From positions 7,211,961-7,275,960 of the forward strand of contig OZ025258.1 in NCBI GenBank assembly GCA_964019135.1: a stretch of 64,000 bases of DNA, written 5' to 3'. Position 1 is the stretch's first letter. Each line of letters begins with the position of its first letter. This DNA is from Arenicola marina. Taxonomy: Eukaryota; Annelida; Polychaeta; Arenicolidae. Shown piece by piece: positions 36,431-48,270 of the stretch. Under the pieces are notes generated by a model that searched no databases, had not been told where the DNA came from, and saw nothing but the letters and a program-made list of their open reading frames with translations. The position numbers and the translations under genes were made by a program.

Positions 36431-37220
36431 TTAGTGTCAATCATGTATTCATATTTAAATTTTGCGCTATGAAATTTCACACAGACAAAAGAAAGACGGT
36501 AGCCAGACATGTAACTTCAACCCCCATCGATAGACAAACCCTGGCCTACATGGGACATGTGCCTTAATGGTACCACGTGCCAAGCTATGAAACTATAACC
36601 GGCCGGGTCGTGCCACCCCCGCCGACAGACACCCCCAGGCAAGGCCGGCTGATCTACTCCAGTGATATATTGCATTGAAGCCGACAAAATCGACTGCAAT
36701 TTAAAGCCGGTGTCTGAACCTCGAAATTCCTTGCGACCCGTCAGCTGTCAGCTCTCGCGGGCGGTACAAGAGGGGATTCGTTTCTCAAGTGAAACAAAAA
36801 AAACAGATTTTGGGGGGAGTGGCGGAGGAGTGAGGAGTGGCGGAGAGGTAGGTGGGGTGGAGGGAGGGGGGGCAGAATGGGGATTGTGTTGCAGTCCACA
36901 CACAATGCCTATGTCCAGCCCTGGTAGCAGCCAGATTGCCGTCCATGTCACGACCGGCCCTTGGCTGTCACCATACCGACGACTGAGAGGCCCAGGGACA
37001 GAAGAAGGTTGGCTGGTGATGGAGGTAATTGAACGTACTGCGGCGCTGGTCAAGAGCCGTGGCAGAGAGGTCTGGGGCTGGGGGGGGGGGGGTGGGGGCT
37101 GGAGGGGGATGATGTAGGGGGGGGGGGGGGGTGGTGGCGGGGGTGAGGAGGTGACCAACAGTAGAGGGGTGCAGAGAATGAGGAGAAGGTATGAAAACAT
37201 GTCGGCACAGAGCTGAGGAC
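36431..37220. other. Single-copy DNA becoming strongly G-rich toward the gap
   Basis: From about 36800 to 37160 the plus strand is G-rich, with runs of 11 or more G near 37081 and 14 near 37117. Minus-strand Pro-rich frames here are compositional. Confidence 0.6.
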
Positions 37221-37420
37221 NNNNNNNNNNNNNNNNNNNNNNNNNNNNNNNNNNNNNNNNNNNNNNNNNNNNNNNNNNNNNNNNNNNNNNNNNNNNNNNN
37301 NNNNNNNNNNNNNNNNNNNNNNNNNNNNNNNNNNNNNNNNNNNNNNNNNNNNNNNNNNNNNNNNNNNNNNNNNNNNNNNNNNNNNNNNNNNNNNNNNNNN
37401 NNNNNNNNNNNNNNNNNNNN
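37221..37420. other. Assembly gap of exactly 200 N
   Basis: A block of 200 N most likely marks a scaffold join of unknown true size. It is flanked by poly-G on the left and by poly-C (from about 37491) on the right. Four apparent reading frames that span it have no meaning. Confidence 0.99.
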
Positions 37421-37844
37421 GCCACACCCCTTTCCTACAGTCTGCATCATCGCCTTGGTGCTAGAGTAGGGCGGGAGTCAGGAACTGGACCCCCCCCCCC
37501 CTCCTCCCCCCCCCCCCGCCCCTCCCTCGCCCTCACACACCCACATCCACTCCCACCCATGAAAGGGTAGCTTAATATTGGTGCTTGGCGCCACCTGGGT
37601 GGGCTGCAATTCTACCAGATCCCGAACGCCACACCTCCCCGGGAATCGCTGTCACCATTCATTGCCCCCCCCCCCACCCCCCACCGCCTCCAGCACCTCC
37701 CGCGCCTCATTTTCTTGTCCTCACCCTGGCCCCATTCAATAAGGCCGGATAGCCACGACAACCGTTGTGGTGGCTTGTATTTCCTGGCCACAAGACGCGG
37801 TTTCTTCATACGATTTGTCTCACAAGATGTCTGGTCCTCTTCAT
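37421..37844. other. C-rich right flank of the gap
   Basis: Poly-C runs lie at about 37491-37502, 37507-37517 and 37666-37675. No gene was seen. Confidence 0.6.
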
Positions 37845-38245
37845 TACACGGCTTCATTACACGGCTTCATTACACGGCTTCATCAGACGGCTTCACTCTA
37901 CGGCCTCATCAGATGCCTTTATCAAACGGCATCACCAGATGACATCAGATGGCTTTATCAGATGGCTTCAGTAGACGACATCATTAGCTGGCTTCATCAG
38001 ACGGCTTCACAAGACGACATCATCAGACGGCTTTATCAGACGGCTTCACTAGACATCAGATGGCTTTATCAGACGGCTTCAACAGATGACATCATCAGAT
38101 GGCTTTATCAGACGGCTTCAACAGATGACATCATCAGATGGCTTTATCAGACGGCTTCACTAGTTGGAGATGGCTTTATCGGATGGCTTTACTAGACGGC
38201 ATCATCAGATGGCTTTATCCGGTGGCTTTATCAGACGGCTTCATG
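37845..38245. repeat. Degenerate CATCAGACGGCTT repeat, with 39-bp units
   Basis: Short steps such as CATTACACGGCTT (three exact copies near 37842-37882), TTTATCAGACGGCTTCA and ACATCATCAGATGG alternate across 400 bp. The clearest higher unit is about 39 bp (near 38050-38160). Copies are diverged and this array looks older than its neighbours. Confidence 0.9.
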
Positions 38246-41213
38246 GTGCGGCTATATGTCACAACAGCATTACAATGCGTTGTCTAGACGAGACTTTGTC
38301 ACCAGCTCTCAGGTTTACAACATGAACCTGAATATGTCATCTCCACCCTCACCTCTCCACCCCCTTTCGTTGTAGCAGCGACAATCCGCAGCTCACACAG
38401 CGGAGACGCCCACAGTAACACCAAGTTGATGGCATTTAATTCTTTACTTTCTATGTCCAAATAATAGATAAAACAAATTGGAAGCAGTACAAATGTGGTG
38501 GCCAGACGACGCAACCGCAAGATTTTGCCTGCAACAGCCGAACATGTTAGGCCCGGTGGAGCTAGGTGGTGAGCGGGGGGCACGGGGATGGGTAGGCAAG
38601 GGACTTGTTCTCCATTGGAGCCTCAGTTTGTTCATATGCAATTGGCAAAACCCTTTGGTGAGATGTGGGGGCACTCCTCCCTCCCTCCCTCTCTCTCTCT
38701 CCCATCCCCTCTCTCAGTCTCTCCCTCTCTCCCGCTCCCTTCCGATGGGCTACAGTGGCATAGTATGAATTACAAATAATGCATGCACAATACATGAAAG
38801 CGCTACAAGGCAAAACATGTTACCGTGGAATGGACTATAACACATCCTTTGCACTCGGATTTCATTCCATTTTCATATCGATATTGCGGGACGGGTGGTC
38901 ATCAAGCCCGCCCGGAGACCCCGTCTAGCCTAGCGGTATTGTGAATCGAGTTCACCGAACGCTGCGAGAGGGTTCAGGGCATGGATCGCTTTTCAATTTA
39001 CTCTCTTCTGCCATTGGCTATCGATTGTGTGTCTGTCAGTGTACTGTACCCCTGCTACGTGGTGAAGGCTACTTGAAAGCCATCCCAAGGGTAACAACCG
39101 AAATAATTGAAATAAAAGTCGTTGATTCCGCACAATGGTGTGAGGGTTAATTCGGCTGGGTTAGGCCTTTGTGTGGTTATAATTGAAGTTGGTATGGCAA
39201 GAGGTTCATCCTTTCACAGGGTTCCGGTTTATGCAGTTCCTGTGTGTGCACAGGGGACACAGACACAGCCCCCTTATCCTTGAGTGTTCTTTTCTTGGCT
39301 GTGGCGTCTGTTGGTAGTGTCTGTAAACTTAGAGATGATATGTGAAGGGAAAAATAATTTTATAACAGTGGTGACATTTTAGGAAGTATATAATAATGCA
39401 ATGACGCAATGCCGACGGTTCCCGGGTGTATAGAGAATAGTTATATAACTGGGTGTGAAGGTGCCAGTCACAGATTCGGCAAGACATCTACAATATAAAC
39501 GAACGATTCATTTATACCTTGTATTTACGCATTTATTTCAGGCTACAGCTATAAAGCATTGACTAGACAAGAGGTAATGTAATGATAAAAAAATTCACTT
39601 TTACTAATATTGTAGTATTTGCAGGCACAAGCACGTACGCTTCAGCATCCCCAATAGAACATTGCACAAACCCTATTGTTTATATTAGTTTAAACTCTAT
39701 GACCGTGACGATCATTCTAACGTCCAATATATACAAAGTGTGTCACTGTTTCTGTCCTGTGGCGGGGGGTGCTGCATATAATATACATCACAGTCCCCCT
39801 TTTAAAGGCCTTTGACCATTCGTTCCGCCACCTCCGTATACGCCCATCCGTAACAACAGCTGCAGCGGCTCCCGACATCCCACACTATATATGTGGGCCA
39901 CCCTCCGCCTCCCATTAGCAGTTCTAGGGCAACACGGCGAGCCGCCGTCTGCCCCGCCTGCCCCCCCCCCCCCCCGGACGCCATGATATACCCACGCGGA
40001 CCCCCCAAATACTCCAAGGGCAGGCGACCTATCGATTTTGGCGCCAAAATCCCGCGCGTTGTCGTCTGCGTCCCGTCGGGCGCAATCAGCTTGGCGGGGA
40101 GGCGGGATAACGTCAACACAGATCACTGGAGCGACCGATGCCAGGCTGGACGGGGCTGGAGGGATAGACGGACGGACCTGGTGGGTCAGTGGCGGAGAAC
40201 TGACCAATCCAAATGGCTCTTAAAGCACCCGTTTATGGCTTTGAGCGATCCGCTTGTCTCTGTAATGAATGTGGCCACCTTCAACCCCGCCCACCCCCCA
40301 CCCCCATCCCACGTTCAACCCCACCGCCCGCCACCTCCTCATCCCACCCCTGTGGCCACGCCCCGGGGGGGTCCCTGACTTCTACGACCCCCCGTACGCA
40401 CAACCGTACATCAACCACCCATTGATTGGTGGTCGGCGGGGCAGGCGACGACGACGTCGCAACAACATTTGTCGTCGGTTATCATCAGTTTGATTGTCTC
40501 CGGAATTAGGTCTCGTACTAACTGTAGATGTCGCTGTATCCAGCTGGCCCACCCGTGACTTCGTGGACCGTCGGGTCCTCCCTTGCGATAACTCCGCCCA
40601 GTTAAAGGAGCCAATAGTCTAGCTAGACAACGGAACATCCAGTAAGCAAATGAAACAAGCGATCTCATCTAACGTGTTACGATCGCCCATAACACAATTA
40701 TGAATCCAAGTAATGAACAACTCGATTCCTATCCATTGGTAATTATATTGCATTATATTGTCGTTAGGTCTCGCAAGTTCCCTTTTTATCGCCCGATTCT
40801 CACATGCGGTCGTGGCGTACTAGTTACAGCTCTGGGTTCGGGATAACAAATCCAGTTTCTTTTAATACAATCTTGGATTCCGGTACCAACATTTTGAAAA
40901 GGTTTAAGTAATAACTCATCTGATCAAATTAATGAATCTATCTACACCAATGTGGGATATGTGTGCAGAAAGATGGTTTGGAACACAGTGAGATCCATAT
41001 ATCGAGTTAACGGCTTAGTCTCTCCACATCGGCTCTCTCGCCAAGCATGCCATGGGAGTGCCGACCTCGGACAGGAGTCACTGCTACAGAACTGTGGGAC
41101 CCACCGATGGGTTACCATGAGGAGTCAGGGAAAACCTGCACCCGGAGAGCACACCGTGAGCTATAAACAAGACGTGAAGTCATTGTGTCCTTCACGCCCG
41201 GCGGAGAGCGCCG
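38246..41213. other. Single-copy stretch, no gene supported
   Basis: Contains a CT-rich low-complexity tract at 38679-38746, AT-rich DNA at 39340-39740, and poly-C near 39960-39975. A weak tRNA-like A box lies near 38927. The Pro-rich frame at 39893-40378 follows C-rich DNA. Nothing was recognised as an exon. Confidence 0.55.
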
Positions 41214-41385
41214 GGGCAGCCAACAGGGCCCCAAGCCCGCACAATACACGCCTCCCCCCCCCCCCGCCCGAGCAGCCAGCAGGGCCCCAAGCCCGCACAA
41301 TACACCCCTCCCCCCCCCCCCGCCCGAGCAGCCAACAGGGCCCCAAGCCCGCACAATACACCCCTCCCCCCCGCCCTACCCCCAC
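41214..41385. repeat. 56-bp C-rich tandem repeat, 3 copies
   Basis: CAGGGCCCCAAGCCCGCACA begins at 41224, 41280 and 41336, giving an exact 56-bp period. Each copy ends in a run of 8-13 C then GCCC. A 174-codon frame (40952-41476) crosses it but has no recognisable domain. Confidence 0.93.
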
Positions 41386-41916
41386 TCCGGCCTCGATTTC
41401 AGCGGGGCCCCTGGATCACTGGGATCCTGGGACTACAGTCACCCTTTTGGGAAATAACAAGGAGTTGATGGCATGAGCGTAATACGACAGGACGGCAGGA
41501 GCCTGATGTACAGCTAACTATAGCTGTTCGCACTGGATGGCTTCACGGCCGCAATATACCTGGTATACATGGTACATACACCCGCATTAAAGGGCCATAT
41601 AGCACAAAGAAGAACGTGGCGATATAAATATTTATTGTGTTCAATACAATGGATCAGATCGGAAGGGTGCAAAGTGCTAAGAGGATGATACGCCATAAAT
41701 CTGCGGGTGGCCTTGACCTTGATTGTTGTATGGGAACACGTGGTCGCGCTAGTCATGCGGAAACGGAAGCGCTCTTCCCTGTCCCAGTATCCCTCTTCAC
41801 AATGCTGGTCCACTGTCGATTATTCTTTATGGGATGTTTTCGCGGCTGTGTAATAGCTTATACATGATGTGTCATTGCACAGCTGCATCGAGATCAACGT
41901 GGAAGGTCGCTAGGAT
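41386..41916. other. Single-copy spacer before the 33-bp array
   Basis: No repeat or gene was seen. Array sequence begins abruptly at GATCATTGG (about 41917). Confidence 0.55.
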
Positions 41917-44900
41917 GATCATTGGTTTGGCATCCGTCCGTGTGCGTAAGATCATTGGTTTGGCATCCGTCCGTGTGCGTAAGATCATTGGTTTGGCATC
42001 CGTCCGTGTGCGTAAGGTCATTGGTTTGGCATCCGTCCGTGTGCGTAAGATCATTGGTTTGGCATCCGTCCGTGTGCCTAAGATCATTGCTTTGGCATCC
42101 GTCCGTGTGCCTAAGACCATTGCTTTGGCATCCGTCCGTGTGCGTAATATCATTGGTTTGGCATCCGTCCGTGTGCGTAAGATCATTGGTTTGGCATCCG
42201 TGCGTGTGCGTAAGATCATTGGTTTGGCATCCGTCCGTGTGCGTAAGATCATTGGTTTGGCATCCGTCCGTGTGCGTAAGATCATTGGTTTGGCATCCGT
42301 CCGTGTGCGTAAGATCATTGGTTTGGCATCCGTCCGTGTGCGTAAGATCATTGGTTTGGCATCCGTCCGTGTGCGTAAGGTCATTGGTTTGGCATCCGTC
42401 CGTGTGCGTAAGATCATTGGTTTGGCATCCGTCCGTGTGCCTAAGATCATTGCTTTGGCATCCGTCCGTGTGCCTAAGACCATTGCTTTGGCATCCGTCC
42501 GTGTGCGTAATATCATTGGTTTGGCATCCGTCCGTGTGCGTAAGATCATTGGTTTGGCATCCGTGCGTGTGCGTAAGATCATTGGTTTGGCATCCGTCCG
42601 TGTGCGTAAGATCATTGGTTTGGCATCCGTCCGTGTGCGTAAGATCATTGGTTTGGCATCCGTCCGTGTGCGTAAGATCATTGGTTTGGCATCCGTCCGT
42701 GTGCGTAAGATCATTGGTTTGGCATCCGTCCGTGTGCGTAAGATCATTGGTTTGGCATCCGTCCGTGTGCGTAAGATCATTGGTTTGGCATCCGCCCGTG
42801 TGCGTAAGGTCATTGGTTTGGCATCCGCCCGTGTGCGTAAGATCATTGGTTTGGCATCCGCCCGTGTGCGTAAGGTCATTGGTTTGGCATCCGCCCGTGT
42901 GCGTAAGGTCATTGGTTTGGCATCCGCCCGTGTGCGTAAGGTCATTGGTTTGGCATCCGCCCGTGTGCGTAAGGTCATTGGTTTGGCATCCGTCCGTGTG
43001 CGTAAGATCATTGGTTTGGCATCCGTCCGTGTGCGTAAGGTCATTGGTTTGGCATCCGTCCGTGTGCGTAAGATCATTGGTTTGGCATCCGCCCGTGTGC
43101 GTAAGGTCATTGGTTTGGCATCCGTCCGTGTGCGTAAGATCATTGGTTTGGCATCCGCCCGTGTGCGTAAGGTCATTGGTTTGGCATCCGCCCGTGTGCG
43201 TAAGGTCATTGGTTTGGCATCCGTCCGTGTGCGTAAGATCATTGGTTTGGCATCCGTCCGTGTGCGTAAGGTCATTGGTTTGGCATCCGTCCGTGTGCGT
43301 AAGATCATTGGTTTGGCATCCGCCCGTGTGCGTAAGGTCATTGGTTTGGCATCCGTCCGTGTGCGTAAGATCATTGGTTTGGCATCCGTCCGTGTGCCTA
43401 AGATCATTGGTTTGGCATCCGTCCGTGTGCGTAAGATCATTGGTTTGGCATCCGTCCGTGTGCGTAAGGTCATTGGTTTGGCATCCGTCCGTGTGCGTAA
43501 GATCATTGGTTTGGCATCCGTCCGTGTGCGTAAGATCATTGGTTTGGCATCCGTCCGTGTGCCTAAGATCATTGCTTTGGCATCCGTCCGTGTGCGTAAT
43601 ATCATTGGTTTGGCATCCGTCCGTGTGCGTAAGATCATTGGTTTGGCATCCGTGCGTGTGCGTAAGATCATTGGTTTGGCATCCGTCCGTGTGCGTAAGA
43701 TCATTGGTTTGGCATCCGTCCGTGTGCGTAAGATCATTGGTTTGGAATCCGTCCGTGTGCGTAAGGTCATTGGTTTGGCATCCGTCCGTGTGCGTAAGAT
43801 CATTGGTTTGGCATCCGTCCGTGTGCCTAAGATCATTGCTTTGGCATCCGTCCGTGTGCCTAAGACCATTGCTTTGGCATCCGTCCGTGTGCGTAATATC
43901 ATTGGTTTGGCATCCGTCCGTGTGCGTAAGATCATTGGTTTGGCATCCGTGCGTGTGCGTAAGATCATTGGTTTGGCATCCGTCCGTGTGCGTAAGATCA
44001 TTGGTTTGGCATCCGTCCGTGTGCGTAAGATCATTGGTTTGGCATCCGTCCGTGTGCGTAAGGTCATTGGTTTGGCATCCGTCCGTGTGCGTAAGATCAT
44101 TAGTTTGGCATCCGTCCGTGTGTGTAAGATCATTGGTTTGGCATCCGTCCGTGTGCGTAAGATCATTGGTTTGGCATCCCTCCGTGTGCGTAAGGTCATT
44201 GGTTTGGCATCCGTCTGTGTGCGTAAGGTCATTTGTTTGACATCCGTCCGTGTGCGTAAGATCATTGGTTTGGCATCCGTCCGTGTGCATAAGGTCATTG
44301 GTTTGGCATCCGTCTGTGTGCGTACGGTCATTTGTTTGACATCCGTCCGTGTGCGTAAGATCATTGGTTTGGCATCCGTCCGTGTGCGTAAGGTCATTGG
44401 TTTGGCATCCGTCTGTGTGCGTAAGGTCATCGGTTTGGCATCCGTCTGTGTGCGTAACGTCATTGGTTTGGCATCCCTCCGTGTGCGTAATATCATTGGT
44501 TTGGCATCCGTCCGTGAGCGTAAGATCATTTGTTTGACATCCATCCGTGTGCGTCAGATCATTGGTTTGGCATCCGTCCGTCTGCGTAAGGCCATTGGTT
44601 TGGCATCCGTCCGTGTGCGTAAGATCATTGGTTTGGCATCCGTCCGTGTGCGTAAGGTCATTGGTTTGGCATCCGTCCGTGTGCGTAAGGTCATTGGTTT
44701 GGCATCCGTCCGTGTGCGTAAGATCATTGGTGGGCATCCGTCTGTGTGCGTAAGGTCATTGGTTTGGCATCCGTCCGTGTGCGTAATATCATTGGTTTGG
44801 CATCCGTCCGTGTGCGTAAGGTCATTGGTTTGGCATCCGTCCGTGTGCGTAAGATCATTGGTGGGCATCCGTCTGTGTGCGTAAGATCATTGGTTTGGCA

Positions 44901-47158
44901 TCCGTCCGTGTGTGTAAGATCATTGGTTTGACATCCGTCCGTGTGCGTAAGATCATTGGTTTGACATCCGTCCGTGTGCGTAATATCATTGGTTTGGCAT
45001 CCGTCCGTGAGCGCAAGATCATTCGTTTGGCGTCCGTCCGTGTGCGTAAGGTCATTGGTTTGGCATCCGTCCGTGTGCGTAAGATCATTGGTTTGGCATC
45101 CGTCCGTGTGCGTAATATCATTGGTTTGGCATCCGTCCGTGTGCGTATTATCATTGGTTTGGCATCCGTTCGTGAGCGTAAGATCATTCGTTTGGCGTCC
45201 GTCCGTGTGCGTAAGGTCATTGGTTTGGTATCCGTTCGTGTGCGTAAGATCATTGGTTTGGCGTCCGTCCGTGCGCGTAAGATCATTGGTTTGGCATCCG
45301 TCCGTGTGCGTAAGATCAATGGTTTGGCATCCGTCCGTGTGCGTAAGATCATTGGTGGGCATCCGTCTGTGTGCGTAAGATCATTGGTTTGGCATCCGTC
45401 CGTGTGTGTAAGATCATTGGTTTGACATCCGTCCGTGTGCGTAAGATCATTGGTTTGACATCCGTCCGTGTGCGTAATATCATTGGTTTGGCATCCGTCC
45501 GTGAGCGCAAGATCATTCGTTTGGCGTCCGTCCGTGTGCGTAAGGTCATTGGTTTGGCATCCGTCCGTGTGCGTAAGATCATTGGTTTGGCATCCGTCCG
45601 TGTGCGTAATATCATTGGTTTGGCATCCGTCCGTGTGCGTATTATCATTGGTTTGGCATCCGTTCGTGAGCGTAAGATCATTCGTTTGGCGTCCGTCCGT
45701 GTGCGTAAGGTCATTGGTTTGGTATCCGTTCGTGTGCGTAAGATCATTGGTTTGACATCCGTCCGTGTGCGTAAGATCATTGGTTTGGCATCTGTCCGTG
45801 TGCGTAAGATCATTGGTGGGCATCCGTCTGTGTGCGTAAGGTCATTGGTTTGGCATCCGTCGGTGTGCGTAATATCATTGGTTTGGCATCCGTCCGTGAG
45901 CGTAAGATCATTTGTTTGACATCCGTCCGTGTGCGTAAGATCATTGGTTTGGCATCCGTCCGTGTGCGTAAGATCATTGGTTTGGCATCCGTCCGTGTGC
46001 GTAAGGTCATTGGTTTGGCATCCGTCCGTGTACGTAAGATCATTGGTTTGGCATCCGTCCGTGTGCGTAAGATCATTGGTTTGGCATCCGTCCGTGTGCG
46101 TAAGGTCATTGGTTTGGCATCCGTCCGTGTGCGTAAGATCATTGGTTTGGCATCCGTCCGTGTGCGTAGGGTCATTGGTTTGGCATCCGTCCGTGTGCGT
46201 AAGATCATTGGTTTGGCATCCGTCCGTGTGCGTAAGATCATTGCTTTGGCATCCGTCCGTGTGCGTAATATCATTGGTTTGGCATCCGTCCGTGTGCGGA
46301 AGATCATTGGTTTGGCATCCGTCCGTGTGCGTAAGATCATTGGTTTGGCATCCGTCCGTGTGCGTAAGATCATTGGTTTGGCATCCGTCCGTGTGCGTAA
46401 TATCATTGGTTTGGCATCCGTCCGTGAGCGTAAGATCATTTGTTTGACATCCGTCCGTGTGCGTCAGATCATTGGTTTGGCATCCGTCCGTCTGCTTAAG
46501 GTCATTGGTTTGGCATCCGTCCGTGTGCGTAAGATCATTGGTTTGGCATCCGTCCGTGTGCGTAAGGTCATTGGTTTGGCATCCGCCCGTGTGCGTAAGG
46601 TCATTGGTTTGGCATCCGTCCGTGTGCGTAAGATCATTGGTTTGGCATCCGTCCGTGTGCGTTAGGTCATTGGTTTGGCATCCGTCCGTGTGCGTAAGAT
46701 CATTGGTTTGGCATCCGTCCGTGTGCGTAAGGTCATTGGTTTGGCATCCGTCCGTGAGCGTAAGATCATTGGTTTGGCATCCGTCCGTGTGCGTAAGGTC
46801 ATTGGTTTGGCATCCGTCCGTGTGCGTAAGATCATTGGTTTGGCATCCGTCCGTGTGCGTAAGATCATTGGTTTGGCATCCGTCCGTGTGCGTAAGGTCA
46901 TTGGTTTGGCATCCGTCCGTGTGCGTAAGATCATTGGTTTGGCATCCGTCCGTGTGCGTAAGGTCATTGGTTTGGCATCCGTCCGTGAGCGTAAGATCAT
47001 TGGTTTGGCATCCGTCCGTGTGCGTAAGATCATTGGTTTTGGCATCCGTCCGTGAGCGTAAGATCATTGGTTTGGCGTCCGTCCGTGTGCGTAAGATCAT
47101 TGGTTTGGCATCCGTCCGTGTGCGTAAGATCATTGGTTTGGCATCCGTCCGTGTGCGT
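41917..47158. repeat. 33-bp satellite-like array, about 159 copies (5.2 kb)
   Basis: The monomer contains ATTGGTTTGGCATCCGTCCG and TGTGCGTAAGATC. Recurrent variants are AAGGTC for AAGATC, CCGCCC for CCGTCC, GTGCCTAAG, GTGCGTAAT and GTGAGCG. A CCTAAG-ATC/CCTAAG-ACC/GTAAT triplet signature recurs at 42071, 42434 and 43820, exact multiples of 33 (363 and 1386 bp). A 32-bp short monomer (GGTGGGCATCC) lies near 44731, 44862, 45356 and 45817. The 33-bp period and stop-free monomer give frames of 1016 and 772 codons on the plus strand and 947 and 890 on the minus strand. The common variants change residues in the 1016-codon frame (I/V, V/A, R/P), so I reject a coding role. Confidence 0.99.
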
Positions 47159-47477
47159 CTGAGCTGTTTGGGATAATGCAGGCGTTATTATAAAGACCAC
47201 GGTATAGATAATTGCAAAGTATTACAATGATGAACTGTTTTATTCCCCGGCCTGAAGTAGACCGTACCCTCGAACAACTTTGATATTTTCTTCTTCCTAT
47301 GAAGCCTATATTGTCGCAGTGATGTGTCATGTTTTTGGCGTGACTTAGAGCCTGCCTGGGGGATATCAATTGCCCGGTATTTACCCCCGTGTTATTTAAA
47401 CTTGCCCGGAAAGGGTCGTAAAGCGACCAATGCGAGTTAAGGTTTGCAAGTTTAGGGCAATCCTGGGACAAGGTATG
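47159..47477. other. Single-copy spacer, nothing seen
   Basis: About 320 bp of unremarkable DNA between two unrelated arrays. Confidence 0.5.
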
Positions 47478-47928
47478 GGTTCTGTCGGTTGGCTGCACTG
47501 CGAGCGATAAACACATCAGTGTTTTGTCGGCTGGCTTCACTGAGAGCAGTAAACACAGTGTTCTGTCGGTTAGCTTCACTGAGAGGAATAAACACATCAG
47601 TGTTCTGCCGGTTAGCTTCACTGAGAGCGATAAACACATCAGTGTTTTGTCGGTTGGCTTCACTGAGAGCAGTAAATACAGTGTTCTGTCGGTTAGCTTC
47701 ACTGAGAGGAATAAACACAGTGTTCTGTCGGTTGGCTTCACTAAGAGGAATGAACACATCAGCGTTCTGTCGGTTGGGTTCACTGAGAGCAATAAACACA
47801 TCAGGGTTCTGTCGGCTGGCTTCACTGAGAGCAATGAACACATTAGGGTTCTGTCGGTTGGCTTCATTGATAGCAATGAACACATCAGGGTTCTGTCGGT
47901 TGGCTTCGTTGAGAGCAATGAACACATC
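47478..47928. repeat. 42/39-bp minisatellite, 11 copies
   Basis: The monomer contains GTTCTGTCGGTTGGCTTCAC and TGAGAGCAATAAACACATCA. Copies lacking three bases (39 bp) alternate with 42-bp copies in the first half, and the second half is all 42 bp. Indels are in multiples of three, so a minus-strand frame (SEANRQN-type) stays open, but the same is true of other frames and no domain is recognisable. Confidence 0.96.
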
Positions 47929-48027
47929 TAATCCTGGTTCTATAACCTGTGGCATATAAGGGCGATGTAACCGTCCCATCTACAATACAGACCCGTTACC
48001 CTCCCCATCCAGTCACAAAGGGGCCGG

Positions 48028-48270
48028 CCCGGTAGCTCAGTGGGTTAGAGCGCTCGCATCGAGTGCTCTGGTCATCTGAGAGCCTAACGGCACGTGGGTC
48101 GGTGGTTCGAGCCCTGCTGTGGCCATGTCTGTGTGGTCGCAGGATAAAGATCCCATGTCTTTCTTCGTAAAGAGTAGGGGGTGACCGCGGGGACATGGCT
48201 CCACTGTCCCTTCCTTCTCCTATTGACGCGATATGAACAAAAGTGGTTAAAGCGTCCTGAATATACAACC
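48028..48270 (+). mobile_element. tRNA-derived SINE
   Basis: GCCCGGTAGCTCAGTGGGTT (48033-48052) supplies a tRNA-like 5' end with an excellent A box and a pairing D stem (GCTC/GAGC). GGTGGTTCGAGCCCTG (about 48102) supplies the B box. The region between is longer than in an ordinary tRNA and the T stem pairs only partly. The unrelated body (GGATAAAGATCCC and onward) runs to about 48270, where the 62-bp array begins. No RT-coding partner is in the window. The element sits between two minisatellites. Confidence 0.65.

Noticed and set aside
37191-37469. Frames that span the run of N
   Set aside because: The residues are undefined across 200 N, so the frames have no meaning.
24735-38980. A shared CTGCGAGAGGGTTCAGG at about 24743 and 38962
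   Set aside because: The 17-base match does not extend on either side and could be chance or a fragment of a decayed SINE. It is too short to call.
41834-44884. A 1016-codon plus-strand frame with an 11-residue repeat
   Set aside because: It is the 33-bp array read in one frame. Opposite-strand frames are just as long, variants are mainly residue-changing, and there is no domain outside the repeat.
41917-47158. CRISPR-like array of short regular repeats
   Set aside because: Repeats are contiguous with no unique spacers, and the genome is eukaryotic. It is a minisatellite.
48028-48120. A functional tRNA gene
   Set aside because: A and B boxes are good, but the T stem pairs only partly, the middle is too long and no proper anticodon arm forms. 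A SINE head fits better.
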